A DNA stretch of 57,339 bases from Erythrobacter sp. QSSC1-22B (lineage in GTDB: Bacteria; Pseudomonadota; Alphaproteobacteria; Sphingomonadales; Sphingomonadaceae). Numbering within the stretch: position 1 is the stretch's first letter; each line of letters opens with the position of its first letter. The notes below the pieces were generated by a model. It saw only the letters and a program-made list of their open reading frames with translations. It was not told where the DNA came from and made no database searches. The stretch is from contig NZ_LZRP01000013.1 in the NCBI RefSeq assembly GCF_001678665.1, forward strand, positions 1-57,339. Reading direction: 5' to 3'. Shown one piece after another: positions 1 through 8,945 of this stretch. A program made the translations under genes and the position numbers.

Positions 1-112
1 TTCGAGTCAGTTCGTGTGGAAACCGCTCTAATACGAAGCAATTACAAAGGCGCGCGGGCCCGGACACAGCTGGTAGGTGTTCTGCCGAGCCGGCGGTCTA
101 GCCGCTACAACA

Positions 113-1450
113 CTAGACTTTGGTCACCCCTTTATCGAGGAGGTCATCGAGGAAGTGCTCTCGCGAAACGATCGGCCCGGCCTGCGTCGCGAGCAACAGC
201 GCCTCAACAACCTCACGAGCCAGAGAACGCGCCATCACCCGCTCTTGGGTTGAAATAGCCGACATCGTGCGCCCGTGTAGAAACGCGCTTCTCACACCGA
301 AGAGCTGCTCATACCGGTCCGCATAACAGCGATCACCGAGTAGACCAGCCACGCGACCACGCATCTTTCTTGATGCGCTCAACCGCTTGTGGCGGTCCGG
401 CGCGACCCGAAAGCCCTTTTGGTAATCGGCGCGCAGGCCCAGCGCCGCTTCGATCGTTGTGATATGCGCTAAGAATTCGTCGATGCCGTCCACCAAGAAT
501 GCGCGGACTAGGAAGTGAGTGATCGGCGTTTCGAACAGAACAGATTGCTTCGCCTTCTCAACGATCGCCCAACGGCTCTGGTCCCAGACCGGCATCTCCG
601 TCGAAACGCTGTCCTCCATGCGCAACTCGACTGGCCGCTCCTCCTCCACGGTCCCGCCATAGCCGTCGTCATAGATTCGAGGCTCCCAACTCAGTGTATC
701 TGGGGACGGCGGCGTATTGAGACGAGCGAAGATGTCGCTGTCGACGGTGTAGACCCACGGGACGCGAAAACCGCGCCAGTCGACCTCCGCCATCGTCGAC
801 CAGCTTTCCCACGGTGCCAACAGCAGAAAGAACAGCGCGTCCTCAACAGCGCTAGGAAACCGGCCTTTGTGTGGCTCTATCTGTCCTAGGTCCCTACTCA
901 AGTCCATGAACAGCACTGGGATGGCACGGGCCTCCGGCTCCTGTTCGATCGCAACGGTCTCCTCAACAATCAGCCAGTGAAACTCGGAGAAGCGCTCGGC
1001 GTCGAAGTCCTGTCGCGGATGAATCCGCTTCATCCTGGTTTCATCGACCAAGGACCGCAGTTCATCCGCCGTGAGCCGGCCCACTTTCGCCGGGCCAAAA
1101 GTTACTGACGGAAGGTCAGCAGCCAGATCGAGCGGCACGAGATGGACGCGTTTGGTGTGGGTCGCCTGCATCGCCGCATCCAGGCCCATCGCCGCCGCTT
1201 CAACGGGCAACGCCAGATGAGCAGTCTGCCTTTGCAGGCCGCAGGGAAGCCCCAGAGACCGCAAAGCGGTCGACAATGCGAAGGCCGGTCCCTTCTTGCC
1301 TGCATTCGGGTAGCCGTCACGACACGCTTCGCGTAGCTGCTCGAACGCTGGATGCGCGAGGATATTATCCGGTCCTGGCGAGCGCAACCGCCACAGATCC
1401 GACATCGCGGAGATCATCGCATTGCTCGGACCCGTCCCAGCTTTACTCAT
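113..1450 (-). CDS. HEPN-domain protein, last gene of the OLD-UvrD-TIR defence operon
   Basis: 445 aa. The C-terminal third (about residues 305-430) looks like an Apea-like HEPN domain: an alpha-helical stretch around FLVRAFLV and IEAALGLR, then RSAFLHGR. This gives the HEPN Rx4H pair R387/H392, which in this superfamily forms the active site of metal-independent RNases. The N-terminal 300 residues match no family I recognise and may be a sensor or binding domain. The start codon overlaps the stop of the TIR gene by one base (TGATG), so the two proteins are probably translationally coupled and made together. A role as a toxic RNase, or as a partner of the TIR effector, is inferred from the motif and context. 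HEPN domains can also be non-catalytic. Confidence 0.7.
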   Translation of the reverse strand: MSKAGTGPSNAMISAMSDLWRLRSPGPDNILAHPAFEQLREACRDGYPNAGKKGPAFALSTALRSLGLPCGLQRQTAHLALPVEAAAMGLDAAMQATHTKRVHLVPLDLAADLPSVTFGPAKVGRLTADELRSLVDETRMKRIHPRQDFDAERFSEFHWLIVEETVAIEQEPEARAIPVLFMDLSRDLGQIEPHKGRFPSAVEDALFFLLLAPWESWSTMAEVDWRGFRVPWVYTVDSDIFARLNTPPSPDTLSWEPRIYDDGYGGTVEEERPVELRMEDSVSTEMPVWDQSRWAIVEKAKQSVLFETPITHFLVRAFLVDGIDEFLAHITTIEAALGLRADYQKGFRVAPDRHKRLSASRKMRGRVAGLLGDRCYADRYEQLFGVRSAFLHGRTMSAISTQERVMARSLAREVVEALLLATQAGPIVSREHFLDDLLDKGVTKV

Positions 1451-2562
1451 CAGGCGATCCGGAGGCGACGCAGGAGCTTGCCGAGGACCGTTTCATAGTC
1501 TTCGGGCTTCGAGAAGTCGGCGTAGAGCTTCCCCTTCAGGAACTCTGGAAGCTCGCACTCTTCATAGAGCAGCGGCAGAACGACGACCTCGCCGCTGGAG
1601 ATCTCGCGGTTCATCGCCACGTCCAATTCTTTCTTCACCCAAGGCGCGCCGATCGATTTTTTCGACAAGACGACGGCGATGAAGCGGCTGAGCTTCATGC
1701 CCTCTTCGATTTTGGCGATCAGCGAGTCCCCGATGTCAATTTCGGCCTCGTCCAGCCAAACGTGCTCCACCCCATAGGCAAGGAGATCCTTGCGCAATTG
1801 GCGCGCGAACGGTTTGTCGACGCTGGTGTGACTCAGGAAGATGCCGTGGTATTTCTCATGCGCCGGGTTTGCTTTCTCCAGCGCCAGGCTATCGCGGACG
1901 AGCTGGTTCTGAGCCTCTTGCGATGTTGGAGCAGTTAGCAGCCAGCCAGTTGTCGCTCCAATCGATATGTGTCCGCCTAGACTGTAGCCTTCCGGCGTCG
2001 TGGCGATTGAAGCAAAGCCCTCGCCGGGATCAGACAAGCACAATGTCCAGCCGCCCGTCTGCGATATCACCTCGAAATAGCGCGCAAATGGACTATCCGG
2101 ATCAACTCCACCCATCCTGCGGCCCTTCTTCACGAGAAGGTCCGAGCGTTTCACGAATTTTGCCACTTTAGGGGCCACGTATCCCAAATGCGTTTCGCGA
2201 TAACCGAAGAAGTTCATCCTCTTCGGTGCGGACAGGCACCAAACGGTAGTCGCTCCGTCCGCAATCGCGGCCTCCATCTCCTTTTGCCGGTCCTCGGCGT
2301 CGAAAGCGGAGTCGATGTCATAGCTGTCCTTCTGCCGCTTCAACTTACCCAGTTCATTATCTTCGTCGGAGAATTCGCCCTCACTCCCGAACAGGAAATG
2401 CGTATAGCTCTCTGGGTTGATGATGATCGTGTCATACTCGTAGAGCGGATATGCGGCCCTCTCTCGATCGACCTCGGGACGGCATAGCCCCAGGTTATCG
2501 ATTTCCACCCCGTCAATAGCATCGCCAGTATAGTTCACCCCAACCGTCAGTACTCTCCTCAT
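1450..2562 (-). CDS. TIR-domain effector protein with unknown N-terminal domain
   Basis: 370 aa. Residues about 238-366 form a TIR domain: IFLSHTSVDKPFARQL at its start, WLDEAEIDIGDSL for the second conserved box, and APWVKKEL carrying the probable catalytic glutamate E312. Bacterial TIR domains of this type usually consume NAD+ or make signalling nucleotides once infection is sensed. The first 235 residues, which include a possible Rossmann-like beginning (VLTVGVN), match nothing I know and are the likely sensing or regulatory part. The gene lies 120 bp downstream of the UvrD-like gene and is coupled to the HEPN gene by a one-base stop/start overlap. No transmembrane segment is evident. The effector role is inferred from family and location. 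Confidence 0.85.
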   Translation of the reverse strand: MRRVLTVGVNYTGDAIDGVEIDNLGLCRPEVDRERAAYPLYEYDTIIINPESYTHFLFGSEGEFSDEDNELGKLKRQKDSYDIDSAFDAEDRQKEMEAAIADGATTVWCLSAPKRMNFFGYRETHLGYVAPKVAKFVKRSDLLVKKGRRMGGVDPDSPFARYFEVISQTGGWTLCLSDPGEGFASIATTPEGYSLGGHISIGATTGWLLTAPTSQEAQNQLVRDSLALEKANPAHEKYHGIFLSHTSVDKPFARQLRKDLLAYGVEHVWLDEAEIDIGDSLIAKIEEGMKLSRFIAVVLSKKSIGAPWVKKELDVAMNREISSGEVVVLPLLYEECELPEFLKGKLYADFSKPEDYETVLGKLLRRLRIA

Positions 2563-2682
2563 CCGCTATTCCCTTCCGTCACCTTTTCTGCAGTCCTCTC
2601 TGGCTTCACGTACATGACGTTGCTTCGGCTATCGACACGCGCAATCTCGATACCGGCTAATGCGCAACGCGGCGCGAGCCGC

Positions 2683-4605
2683 TCAGCCATTCATCTCAGC
2701 CGCGACCCTTTGATCTGCCAATGCAGCAAGTTCATAAATTTCAGCGGCTGGAAATATTTCTCTAGCCTCTATGGCCTCCTTGGCCGCAGCGACATCAGGA
2801 ACGAACAGCACAACTGCCAAATCCTTCACTGCACGTGAACAACACACATAGAACAATCGTCGCGTTCTTCCCAACACAGAGTCAGTTCCATCTTGTAGGT
2901 GCTTGCTGTCGGTGCCGGAAAGTGGCGTGATATCGAAATATTTTCCGTAAGAAAACAGGTTGTAGTCACCCTCTTCGTCATCAAGGATCACCAATACACG
3001 TTCGAACTCCGCACCCTTGATCCCCTGCTGCGTGGCAAACGGAGATTGATCTTCGATGTATTGGCGATAGCCCCAAAGCTCTGAAGCTGCACAATCGAGG
3101 AACGCGTTCACCGATACTTCTTCTTTGCCCGCTTCCTCGCCATCCATGCCAACTTCCCCATCTTCGAGATAAGCAGCAAACCGATCATCGAGGTTTAACA
3201 AACTATGCTCATTCAAGAATGCAAGTACCTGCCGGATGGTGACGTCACTTCCCGGATGAAGCATTTCGATTAAGCGCGGCACGTCTTGACGTAATCTATT
3301 GATCAGCTCGGGGATGTCCTGATCCGCAATACGGTCCTTGCCGAGTAGCGGGCAGTACTTGCGCAACAAGGAGATGACCTCAAAATCCGTTTTTTCTTTC
3401 GCAGCGCTGACTAATGGGAGCGTGAACGTCATGAATGGCCTCAAAACCCATGCGGTACCATCCAGTAGCCCATCTTTCAGATTGGCTGGTGCCTGATCAT
3501 TGAGTGCCGAGTAAAGATTGGGGAAACCGAGACGTTTTGCAGCCATGCGGTGAACAAGCACAAGGACCCGCACATCGGCATCAACATCGTCACTTTGCCA
3601 AAGCGGATCGTCGTTTGCCGTCGCAAGCCATTGCCGCACCTGCGCTAGACGCTCGGTTCTGTGATCATCAGATGGAAGAATGAACAGGCGAGCTGAGCCT
3701 TCGACCGCTTCAAGATTCCCATTTCGTTCAATCATTCGGCCGCGAGTTTGCTGAAGTCTGTCGTCTTCAGCACGAATTTTGTTAATCAACGTAAGGACAC
3801 TTGTAGGGCACCGGAAATTTTCTGGCTTTGTTATCTCATTCCAGCCATCAGCCAACTCAATCGGTCCAGCACCAGTTGTATAGATTTTCTGCATCGGATC
3901 GCCGAAGAAACCCAAGCAAAAGCGCGCACCCACAGTTTCAGCTACCTGCCTTAGGGCCGCGACGAAGATCGGATTAGTGTCCTGGCTCTCGTCAACGAAA
4001 ATGAACGGAAACCGATTGGCAATGAGTGTTCGCAGTAGGGGCCGTTCTTCGATCAATGCCGGGCCAATCTTCAGGATATCGTCATGACCCAATAGGCCAT
4101 TGCCATAATCGCTGCCGGTGCCGTACTTAAACCGGCTTACGCCCACGAGCGCCTGACTCTGACGTTGATAGCGTTCCATATCCCGAGCCAAGTTTTCGCG
4201 AGTGTTGGCGCGCGTCCTCGGATTGTCCAAGCGCTCCTGTGCCTTGGCAATCTTTTCTTCAATACGCCCTTCCACCCAAAGCTTCAGATCTTGCTGAAAC
4301 GGACTTACAATCGTCCAGAGAAAGCTGTGAATTGTCGAGACGTGGAACAGGCTGTCATTGCCCACGTCACCCCATATTTCGCCAACCGCAATGTCCGTAT
4401 AAGTTATGCAAGCGATCTGTTGGCCTCGTCTTCGCAATTCGGCTGCGCGGGTCGTTGAAAGGTGAGCAAGCGCCTTCACGAGAGACGTCGTCTTCCCAGA
4501 GCCCGCTCCTGCCACCATCACGAAGTTCGTCAACGGTTGCTGATCGAGGCATTCGCGCAGCTCCCGGTCGGCATCCGTATCCGGCTGCCCGATACGATTG
4601 GTCAT
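2683..4605 (-). CDS. UvrD/PcrA-like superfamily 1 helicase, GajB-like partner of the OLD nuclease
   Basis: 640 aa. Walker A lies in VAGAGSGKTT (residues 31-40). Motif Ia-like ITYT, motif II DESQDT (205-210) and motif III GDPMQKIY (235-242) follow. A C-terminal UvrD-type half ends near VLGRTRRLFYVCCSRA, the usual motif VI. The start overlaps the end of the upstream OLD gene by four bases (ATGA). Fused or paired OLD nuclease and UvrD-like helicase genes define Gabija-type antiphage systems, where the helicase senses or processes DNA ends and cooperates with the nuclease. This protein is longer than the classical GajB of about 500 aa, so it should be called Gabija-like, not Gabija proper. Confidence 0.85.
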   Translation of the reverse strand: MTNRIGQPDTDADRELRECLDQQPLTNFVMVAGAGSGKTTSLVKALAHLSTTRAAELRRRGQQIACITYTDIAVGEIWGDVGNDSLFHVSTIHSFLWTIVSPFQQDLKLWVEGRIEEKIAKAQERLDNPRTRANTRENLARDMERYQRQSQALVGVSRFKYGTGSDYGNGLLGHDDILKIGPALIEERPLLRTLIANRFPFIFVDESQDTNPIFVAALRQVAETVGARFCLGFFGDPMQKIYTTGAGPIELADGWNEITKPENFRCPTSVLTLINKIRAEDDRLQQTRGRMIERNGNLEAVEGSARLFILPSDDHRTERLAQVRQWLATANDDPLWQSDDVDADVRVLVLVHRMAAKRLGFPNLYSALNDQAPANLKDGLLDGTAWVLRPFMTFTLPLVSAAKEKTDFEVISLLRKYCPLLGKDRIADQDIPELINRLRQDVPRLIEMLHPGSDVTIRQVLAFLNEHSLLNLDDRFAAYLEDGEVGMDGEEAGKEEVSVNAFLDCAASELWGYRQYIEDQSPFATQQGIKGAEFERVLVILDDEEGDYNLFSYGKYFDITPLSGTDSKHLQDGTDSVLGRTRRLFYVCCSRAVKDLAVVLFVPDVAAAKEAIEAREIFPAAEIYELAALADQRVAAEMNG

Positions 4606-6809
4606 GCAGCCACTCCTTCTTCGCCCTCAACTTGCGGCAAAGTTGGCGTGATTTCGTCCGCAAGCCAATGAAGCCCTGCGGCTATATAACGTGGCACCAC
4701 CCACGTTTGAGGGTCCTGCGCGAGCAGCGCCAGCGCGAAGTCAGTCTTGTTGAAGCCGGATCCCTTGATCCGCTTGTGCAAGCGCTCAGCGAGTTGGTCG
4801 ATCGTTAGACCGTCACCTCCACGTATGCGCAACTTGAGGTCGGCGCGCGCTACATCCTGACACCAAACCAAATTTTCAAGCGCGAACGCCTCTTCAAGTG
4901 TGCGACCCGCCATCAACTGGTGTTCGGCGGCCCAGTTAACGTCAACAACGGTCTGATATGTTACGCGCACCAAAGCATTATCGTTCTCAGCACGGGACTG
5001 GGTCCTTTGGTCGTCTGTGGCTTCCAATAATTCTGCAATCGTTGTGCGTGCAGGCAACCATTGGATAAGCGTCTGGTTGGACGTTACCGCATCTGCAACA
5101 TGCACCATACAGGTGCTTCCCGGACTACCTTCTTCCTGATCATCATGCGGCCCTTCGTCTTCAACCGCCGCATCATCGATGCCTGCTCTTACACTGTCGA
5201 TATCCGTGACGATGAGCGCGGTTATGCCCAGAAACTCGATCAACGTGCGAAACCGATGACCGAAGGCTCCGCCAATTTCTAGTATGCTCAGATAAGCGGA
5301 CTGGAGACGCGGCTCAGCCATTTCGATCATCTGTGGCAACAACAGCCGCTCCACATTGCCTTCCACCAACACTGCGGCATCTGCGAAAAACAAATCACAG
5401 TGCGTAAGCTTCAGATATCTCTCTAGAAAGTCTCGAGTTGGATTGGCTGTCTGATCATAAAACGCTGACAAATTGAGTACATCTGAAGATTGACCCGCCG
5501 CCGTTGTGCTTCGCCGAAAATAACGGATCGGTCGAAATCCGCGCTCATAAAGGATGTGCGGCGAATGTGTGGTGACTACGAGCTGGCTTGAATGGTTTTC
5601 GCGCTCCTCGCCTTCCACGGCAAGAATATCGAAGACCTTGCGGATAAACACCTGCTGAAGTTGCGCATGAAGATGCGCTTCCGGTTCTTCCACGAAAACG
5701 AGATGAAGCGGAGGCCTATTTTCTTCGATGTCCATCCATTGTGCATGAAGATCGAGGAGTTCGACCACCATGTAGATAAGATTCTTGAAACCCAGCCCAT
5801 TGTAGCGGTCTGGAAGTGTCGGAGGATCAATGCCTTCTTCAGGATCGCCGAGTGCGTAGTGAACGCGCGCGCCATCGTGACTGCTCATAATCGTCGCTGG
5901 GTTAAGCGCCGACTTAATCAACAGCCGTGGGTTGGAAAGTCCAGGATATCCAAGGGTACTGAGTCGGCTCAATGTTGGTTCGAACACGCGTTGAAGATGG
6001 TCATTGAGCATCGCTTCAGAGTCCGCCAGTGCACGAATCGCATCAAAGTCGTCGCCGCGCTTCTCCAGATTTCTGTCGTAAAACCGGCTCAGGCATCGCG
6101 AGAGGTCTTCCACGCGACTGCCTGCCGCGGCATCTGCAAGATGGCGTTGTGCATGCAAAAAATCGACACGCAGTAGCGAACTCAAAATGTCCTTCCCGCT
6201 TCGCCCCTTGTCAGAAGTCAACAGGAGCGGCGTGTAACCGGCGGCTTCATTGAATTCCGCATCAAATTGCGCATGATCCAAGACATAATACCTTAGCTCA
6301 TATTCCTGTTTCAGATTGGCCGCCAAATAGTCATGCAGCGTTCTCGGTTCTGGATGATAGTCGGCCTCGCCGTTCGCACCAGGCCGAATGTTGGCACGCG
6401 CTCTTTCTCTGGCCTCGCTGAAATTAGCAAGGAGTGAGGCTCCATCGATTGGCGCAAACTCGACGCGGATGCCTACAAGGTTTCCTTCCCAAGCTAGACT
6501 TGGCAACAGATTGACAACGCGATGGAGATCTTGAGCTTGAACATGGAACCAAAGATCGAGCGATATGGTTGGGAGATTTGCACCCTCCACACACTCGCCG
6601 AAGGCGTTCATCTCCACCCATGATTCAGCGTTGAAGTCATGGACCGAGAACCGTTCACGAGAGGCAGCCATAAAGAGTTGGAGGGCGGCCGAAGCCGACG
6701 TCTTTCCGCTGTTATTTGCGCCAACGAAAATAGAGAGATCAGACGCCAAGTTAATCTGCACATCTTTAAGACGTCGAAAGTTTCGAATTCGCAAAGTATC
6801 GATGTGCAT
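4602..6809 (-). CDS. OLD-family ATPase/TOPRIM endonuclease, GajA-like
   Basis: 735 aa. The N-terminal ABC-type ATPase has IRNFRRLKD at the start, Walker A GANNSGKTS (30-38), a signature-like NGLGFKNLIYM (337-347), Walker B VFVEEPEAHLH (371-381) and the switch histidine in THSPH. A C-terminal TOPRIM domain follows with LVEGNVERLLLP (E483) and VTDIDS (D535, D537), the acidic residues that bind metal in OLD nucleases. OLD proteins next to a UvrD-like helicase are the class 2 / Gabija arrangement. The protein is longer than GajA (about 580 aa), mainly because of inserts in the ATPase part and a C-terminal extension. It is the first gene of the four-gene operon; 79 bp separates it from hipA. Confidence 0.87.
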   Translation of the reverse strand: MHIDTLRIRNFRRLKDVQINLASDLSIFVGANNSGKTSASAALQLFMAASRERFSVHDFNAESWVEMNAFGECVEGANLPTISLDLWFHVQAQDLHRVVNLLPSLAWEGNLVGIRVEFAPIDGASLLANFSEARERARANIRPGANGEADYHPEPRTLHDYLAANLKQEYELRYYVLDHAQFDAEFNEAAGYTPLLLTSDKGRSGKDILSSLLRVDFLHAQRHLADAAAGSRVEDLSRCLSRFYDRNLEKRGDDFDAIRALADSEAMLNDHLQRVFEPTLSRLSTLGYPGLSNPRLLIKSALNPATIMSSHDGARVHYALGDPEEGIDPPTLPDRYNGLGFKNLIYMVVELLDLHAQWMDIEENRPPLHLVFVEEPEAHLHAQLQQVFIRKVFDILAVEGEERENHSSQLVVTTHSPHILYERGFRPIRYFRRSTTAAGQSSDVLNLSAFYDQTANPTRDFLERYLKLTHCDLFFADAAVLVEGNVERLLLPQMIEMAEPRLQSAYLSILEIGGAFGHRFRTLIEFLGITALIVTDIDSVRAGIDDAAVEDEGPHDDQEEGSPGSTCMVHVADAVTSNQTLIQWLPARTTIAELLEATDDQRTQSRAENDNALVRVTYQTVVDVNWAAEHQLMAGRTLEEAFALENLVWCQDVARADLKLRIRGGDGLTIDQLAERLHKRIKGSGFNKTDFALALLAQDPQTWVVPRYIAAGLHWLADEITPTLPQVEGEEGVAA

Positions 6810-6888
6810 TGTTTTTGTTCCTTTTACTCATCTGAACGATGGCTACGAAGCGACCCTTACCCCATGCTCGACTGTTCAGATCTTACGT

Positions 6889-8118
6889 CTAGTCAGTCAA
6901 ATTCAGAGCTTTCTCGCTTTCTGTGTGTTCGAATGCATCACCATATGTCCGCACTTCTCCAGGTGATGCACCTTCATCGCGCAAGGCCTGTTTCCATTGC
7001 TTTGTTATCATTTCAGCCATCTCAAATGCTCCTTGCCTAGCCGCAGTTGGTTCAAGATCGAAAAACTCACATGCTTCAAGCGCAATATCGAGTGAGGCAT
7101 CGAACGATCCGCCCTTAACGATACCCGTTTCCAAAATCCTGTGACGCGACGGCGAGGGATTGATATCGAAGGCCGGCGACAGCCGCCACCGATCCCCGCC
7201 GGCATAGATGAAGCCGTGGTTCTTCAGATGATCGTCCTTGTTGGATACGAGGATCGTGAAGACGATCCGCCGCCAAAGCTCGTGCAGATCATCGACAGGC
7301 TTACTGGAAATCTGCCGGATCACATCGGCGATATCCGTGTAGTAGCCCCCTTCGTCCCCCTGCCAGTCCAGCGCGGTTCTCGCTGAAATATAGGGGATGC
7401 GCGTCTCGCCGCGGCGGTCGAATCGGCGGATGAGCGCGATCGGACTGTCGCTGTCCCGTAACTCCAGCTTCGCCTCGGCGACCCGCAATCCGCACATGGC
7501 CGCGAGTTTCAGCGTGGCGACCTCTGCGCGTTCGACCGGTTTGGTGTCCTGCGCCGATGTGAACTTTGCAATCCAGAGGTGGCCATCGCCTTCCACATTG
7601 GCCTTCGGGCGCGCGCCGCCGAGCGAGCCAGCAATGCCGGCCAGATCACGCGCCTCTTCCTCCGCGCCACCAGGATCGCGCTCGAACCGCTGGGTAAGCC
7701 CGCGCAACCGTTCAAGTTCGACCAGACGCGGGATCGGCGGCGTCAGGTCGGACAGCGGCTCCATGTCTTCGCCGAGAAACCGTAACGCGCCCTGCCGTGT
7801 GCGATCGTCGGACAGCACGAGATAGTCGAACTCGCTGAGACCGCCGCCGAGCGCCTTGGTCATCAAAGCCCGCCCCCAGGAATCCGGTGCGGCGTCGGCA
7901 AAGCATCCGGACAGTGCCGAACGCTTGTCCTCCTTGCCGGTGCTGAAATGGCTGCCTTCGCGCAGGGGTAATCCGGGCGACAGCGCGAAATGGTCGGATG
8001 CGGCCAGCCATTCGTCGGCGTACTCAAACTGCGAATGCTGGCGGCGGCCGTCACTCTCAAAGCGCAGACGGCCGACGACACGCTTGCCTTCTCCAAGGGC
8101 GACGATCGCTTCTGGCAT
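6889..8118 (-). CDS. hipA: HipA-like serine/threonine kinase toxin
   Basis: 409 aa, close to the usual HipA length. It has the N-terminal HipA subdomain (GLPLREGSHFS and CFADAAPDSWGR) and the kinase-like core with VSNKDDHLKNHGF, which carries the catalytic Asp, and the metal-binding LSPAFDINPS. HipA kinases phosphorylate translation factors or aminoacyl-tRNA synthetases and arrest growth until the HipB antitoxin restrains them. The start overlaps the stop of the HTH gene by one base (TGATG), the normal antitoxin-toxin order and coupling. It lies directly upstream of the OLD operon on the same strand, so read-through into the defence genes is possible. Confidence 0.92.
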   Translation of the reverse strand: MPEAIVALGEGKRVVGRLRFESDGRRQHSQFEYADEWLAASDHFALSPGLPLREGSHFSTGKEDKRSALSGCFADAAPDSWGRALMTKALGGGLSEFDYLVLSDDRTRQGALRFLGEDMEPLSDLTPPIPRLVELERLRGLTQRFERDPGGAEEEARDLAGIAGSLGGARPKANVEGDGHLWIAKFTSAQDTKPVERAEVATLKLAAMCGLRVAEAKLELRDSDSPIALIRRFDRRGETRIPYISARTALDWQGDEGGYYTDIADVIRQISSKPVDDLHELWRRIVFTILVSNKDDHLKNHGFIYAGGDRWRLSPAFDINPSPSRHRILETGIVKGGSFDASLDIALEACEFFDLEPTAARQGAFEMAEMITKQWKQALRDEGASPGEVRTYGDAFEHTESEKALNLTD

Positions 8119-8504
8119 CAGAAACCGACCCCTTCTTCATCATCCGCATCGGACAAGGGGGCTGATTGGCCTTTGCCGGATGGCGGCGATCCGGGTTTTC
8201 GCTTTTTGTCGATCCGTTTGGGGAGCGCTTCCCGATCGAGAAGCAGCCCGGTATCGTCAGACCCGGCATCAAGGAAGTCGGAAATGCGCTCGATCTCGCC
8301 AAGGACGAGGCAGGCCATCGCCAGCGTGCCGATGCTGACACCGTCGTCGCCTTTCTCCAGGCGGGTAACGGTGCTTTCGGACACGCCGACCCGCTCGGCG
8401 AACCCCTTGACGGAGATGCGCCGCTTCAAGCGCGCCGTCTTGATGTTCGCGCCCAAAGCCGTAAGCGCCCATCGTGCGTTCAGTGAACTTACCTTAACTG
8501 CCAT
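8118..8504 (-). CDS. hipB: HipB-like XRE-family antitoxin
   Basis: 128 aa. A helix-turn-helix occupies about residues 15-75: IKTARLKRRISVKGFAERV followed by GVSESTVTRLEKGDDGVSI. The C-terminal 40 residues are charged and proline/lysine-rich. HipB proteins bind and inhibit the HipA kinase and repress their own operon. An imperfect 10-bp inverted repeat spans the start codon (8503-8512 with 8530-8539), suitable for autorepression. The GC-rich body resembles hipA in base use. Partner identity rests on the immediate downstream hipA. Confidence 0.85.
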   Translation of the reverse strand: MAVKVSSLNARWALTALGANIKTARLKRRISVKGFAERVGVSESTVTRLEKGDDGVSIGTLAMACLVLGEIERISDFLDAGSDDTGLLLDREALPKRIDKKRKPGSPPSGKGQSAPLSDADDEEGVGF

Positions 8505-8539
8505 ATCTGACGCTCTTTTCCTTATTATCCGTCAAATAT
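8503..8539. promoter_or_regulatory. Candidate HipB operator, inverted repeat over the hipB start
   Basis: ATATCTGACG at 8503-8512 faces CGTCAAATAT at 8530-8539. The ten-base arms have one mismatch and are 17 bases apart. The left arm overlaps the hipB start codon, and the AT-rich stretch between the arms could hold the -10 region. Autoregulation is the rule in hipBA operons; binding here is inference. Confidence 0.45.
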
Positions 8540-8607
8540 GACTGTTAGTGGAAAAAAGGCGTGGGCGCAACTATTCTCGAGAATCCATATGATCCCACTT
8601 CCAGGCT

Positions 8608-8745
8608 ATGCACGAGGAAGGCACGGACGAGGAGCAGATCGCCGCTGCGTTCTTCATCGATGTCATCAAACAGCGATTGTAACCGGCAGTGCTCGGCGCG
8701 GCTTTACTCGATGTTTATGCCGAGGATTCAGCAACTGGTCGAGAA
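8608..8745 (+). pseudogene. Degenerate parB fragment
   Basis: Translation from 8608 gives EEQIAAAFFIDVIKQRL and then a TAA at 8680-8682. The same frame continues with AVLGAALLDVYAEDSAT. This matches the intact ParB downstream (EEEIAAAFFVSVNVVKQRL, then AVSETLLEAYAEDELT, encoded near 10660-10770). It therefore retains a short piece of the ParB HTH region with an internal stop and small deletions. It sits between the defence island and ardC, and reads as a scar of an earlier parB copy or of recombination at parB. Confidence 0.75.
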
Positions 8746-8945
8746 CTCACTTCAGCTTGGCTTCTCTTCCATCGCCATCGCGACTTAATGACATAATTTC
8801 AAAGCTCGGTGCCTATCCACTTTGGTGGGAATGAATTTTGTCGCCTGTGGGGCGACGAAATCAGCCAGAGACAAAGTGACCGTGTTAATCGACCAAACAA
8901 TCGGCTTTGAATGAGCATGATAATTGGAAGTGGGCGTCCTGATGA

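Noticed and set aside
2683..6809. PARIS (AriA/AriB) as the identity of the ATPase/TOPRIM genes
   Set aside because: ATPase and TOPRIM are in one OLD polypeptide and the partner is a UvrD helicase, which fits Gabija-like systems instead.
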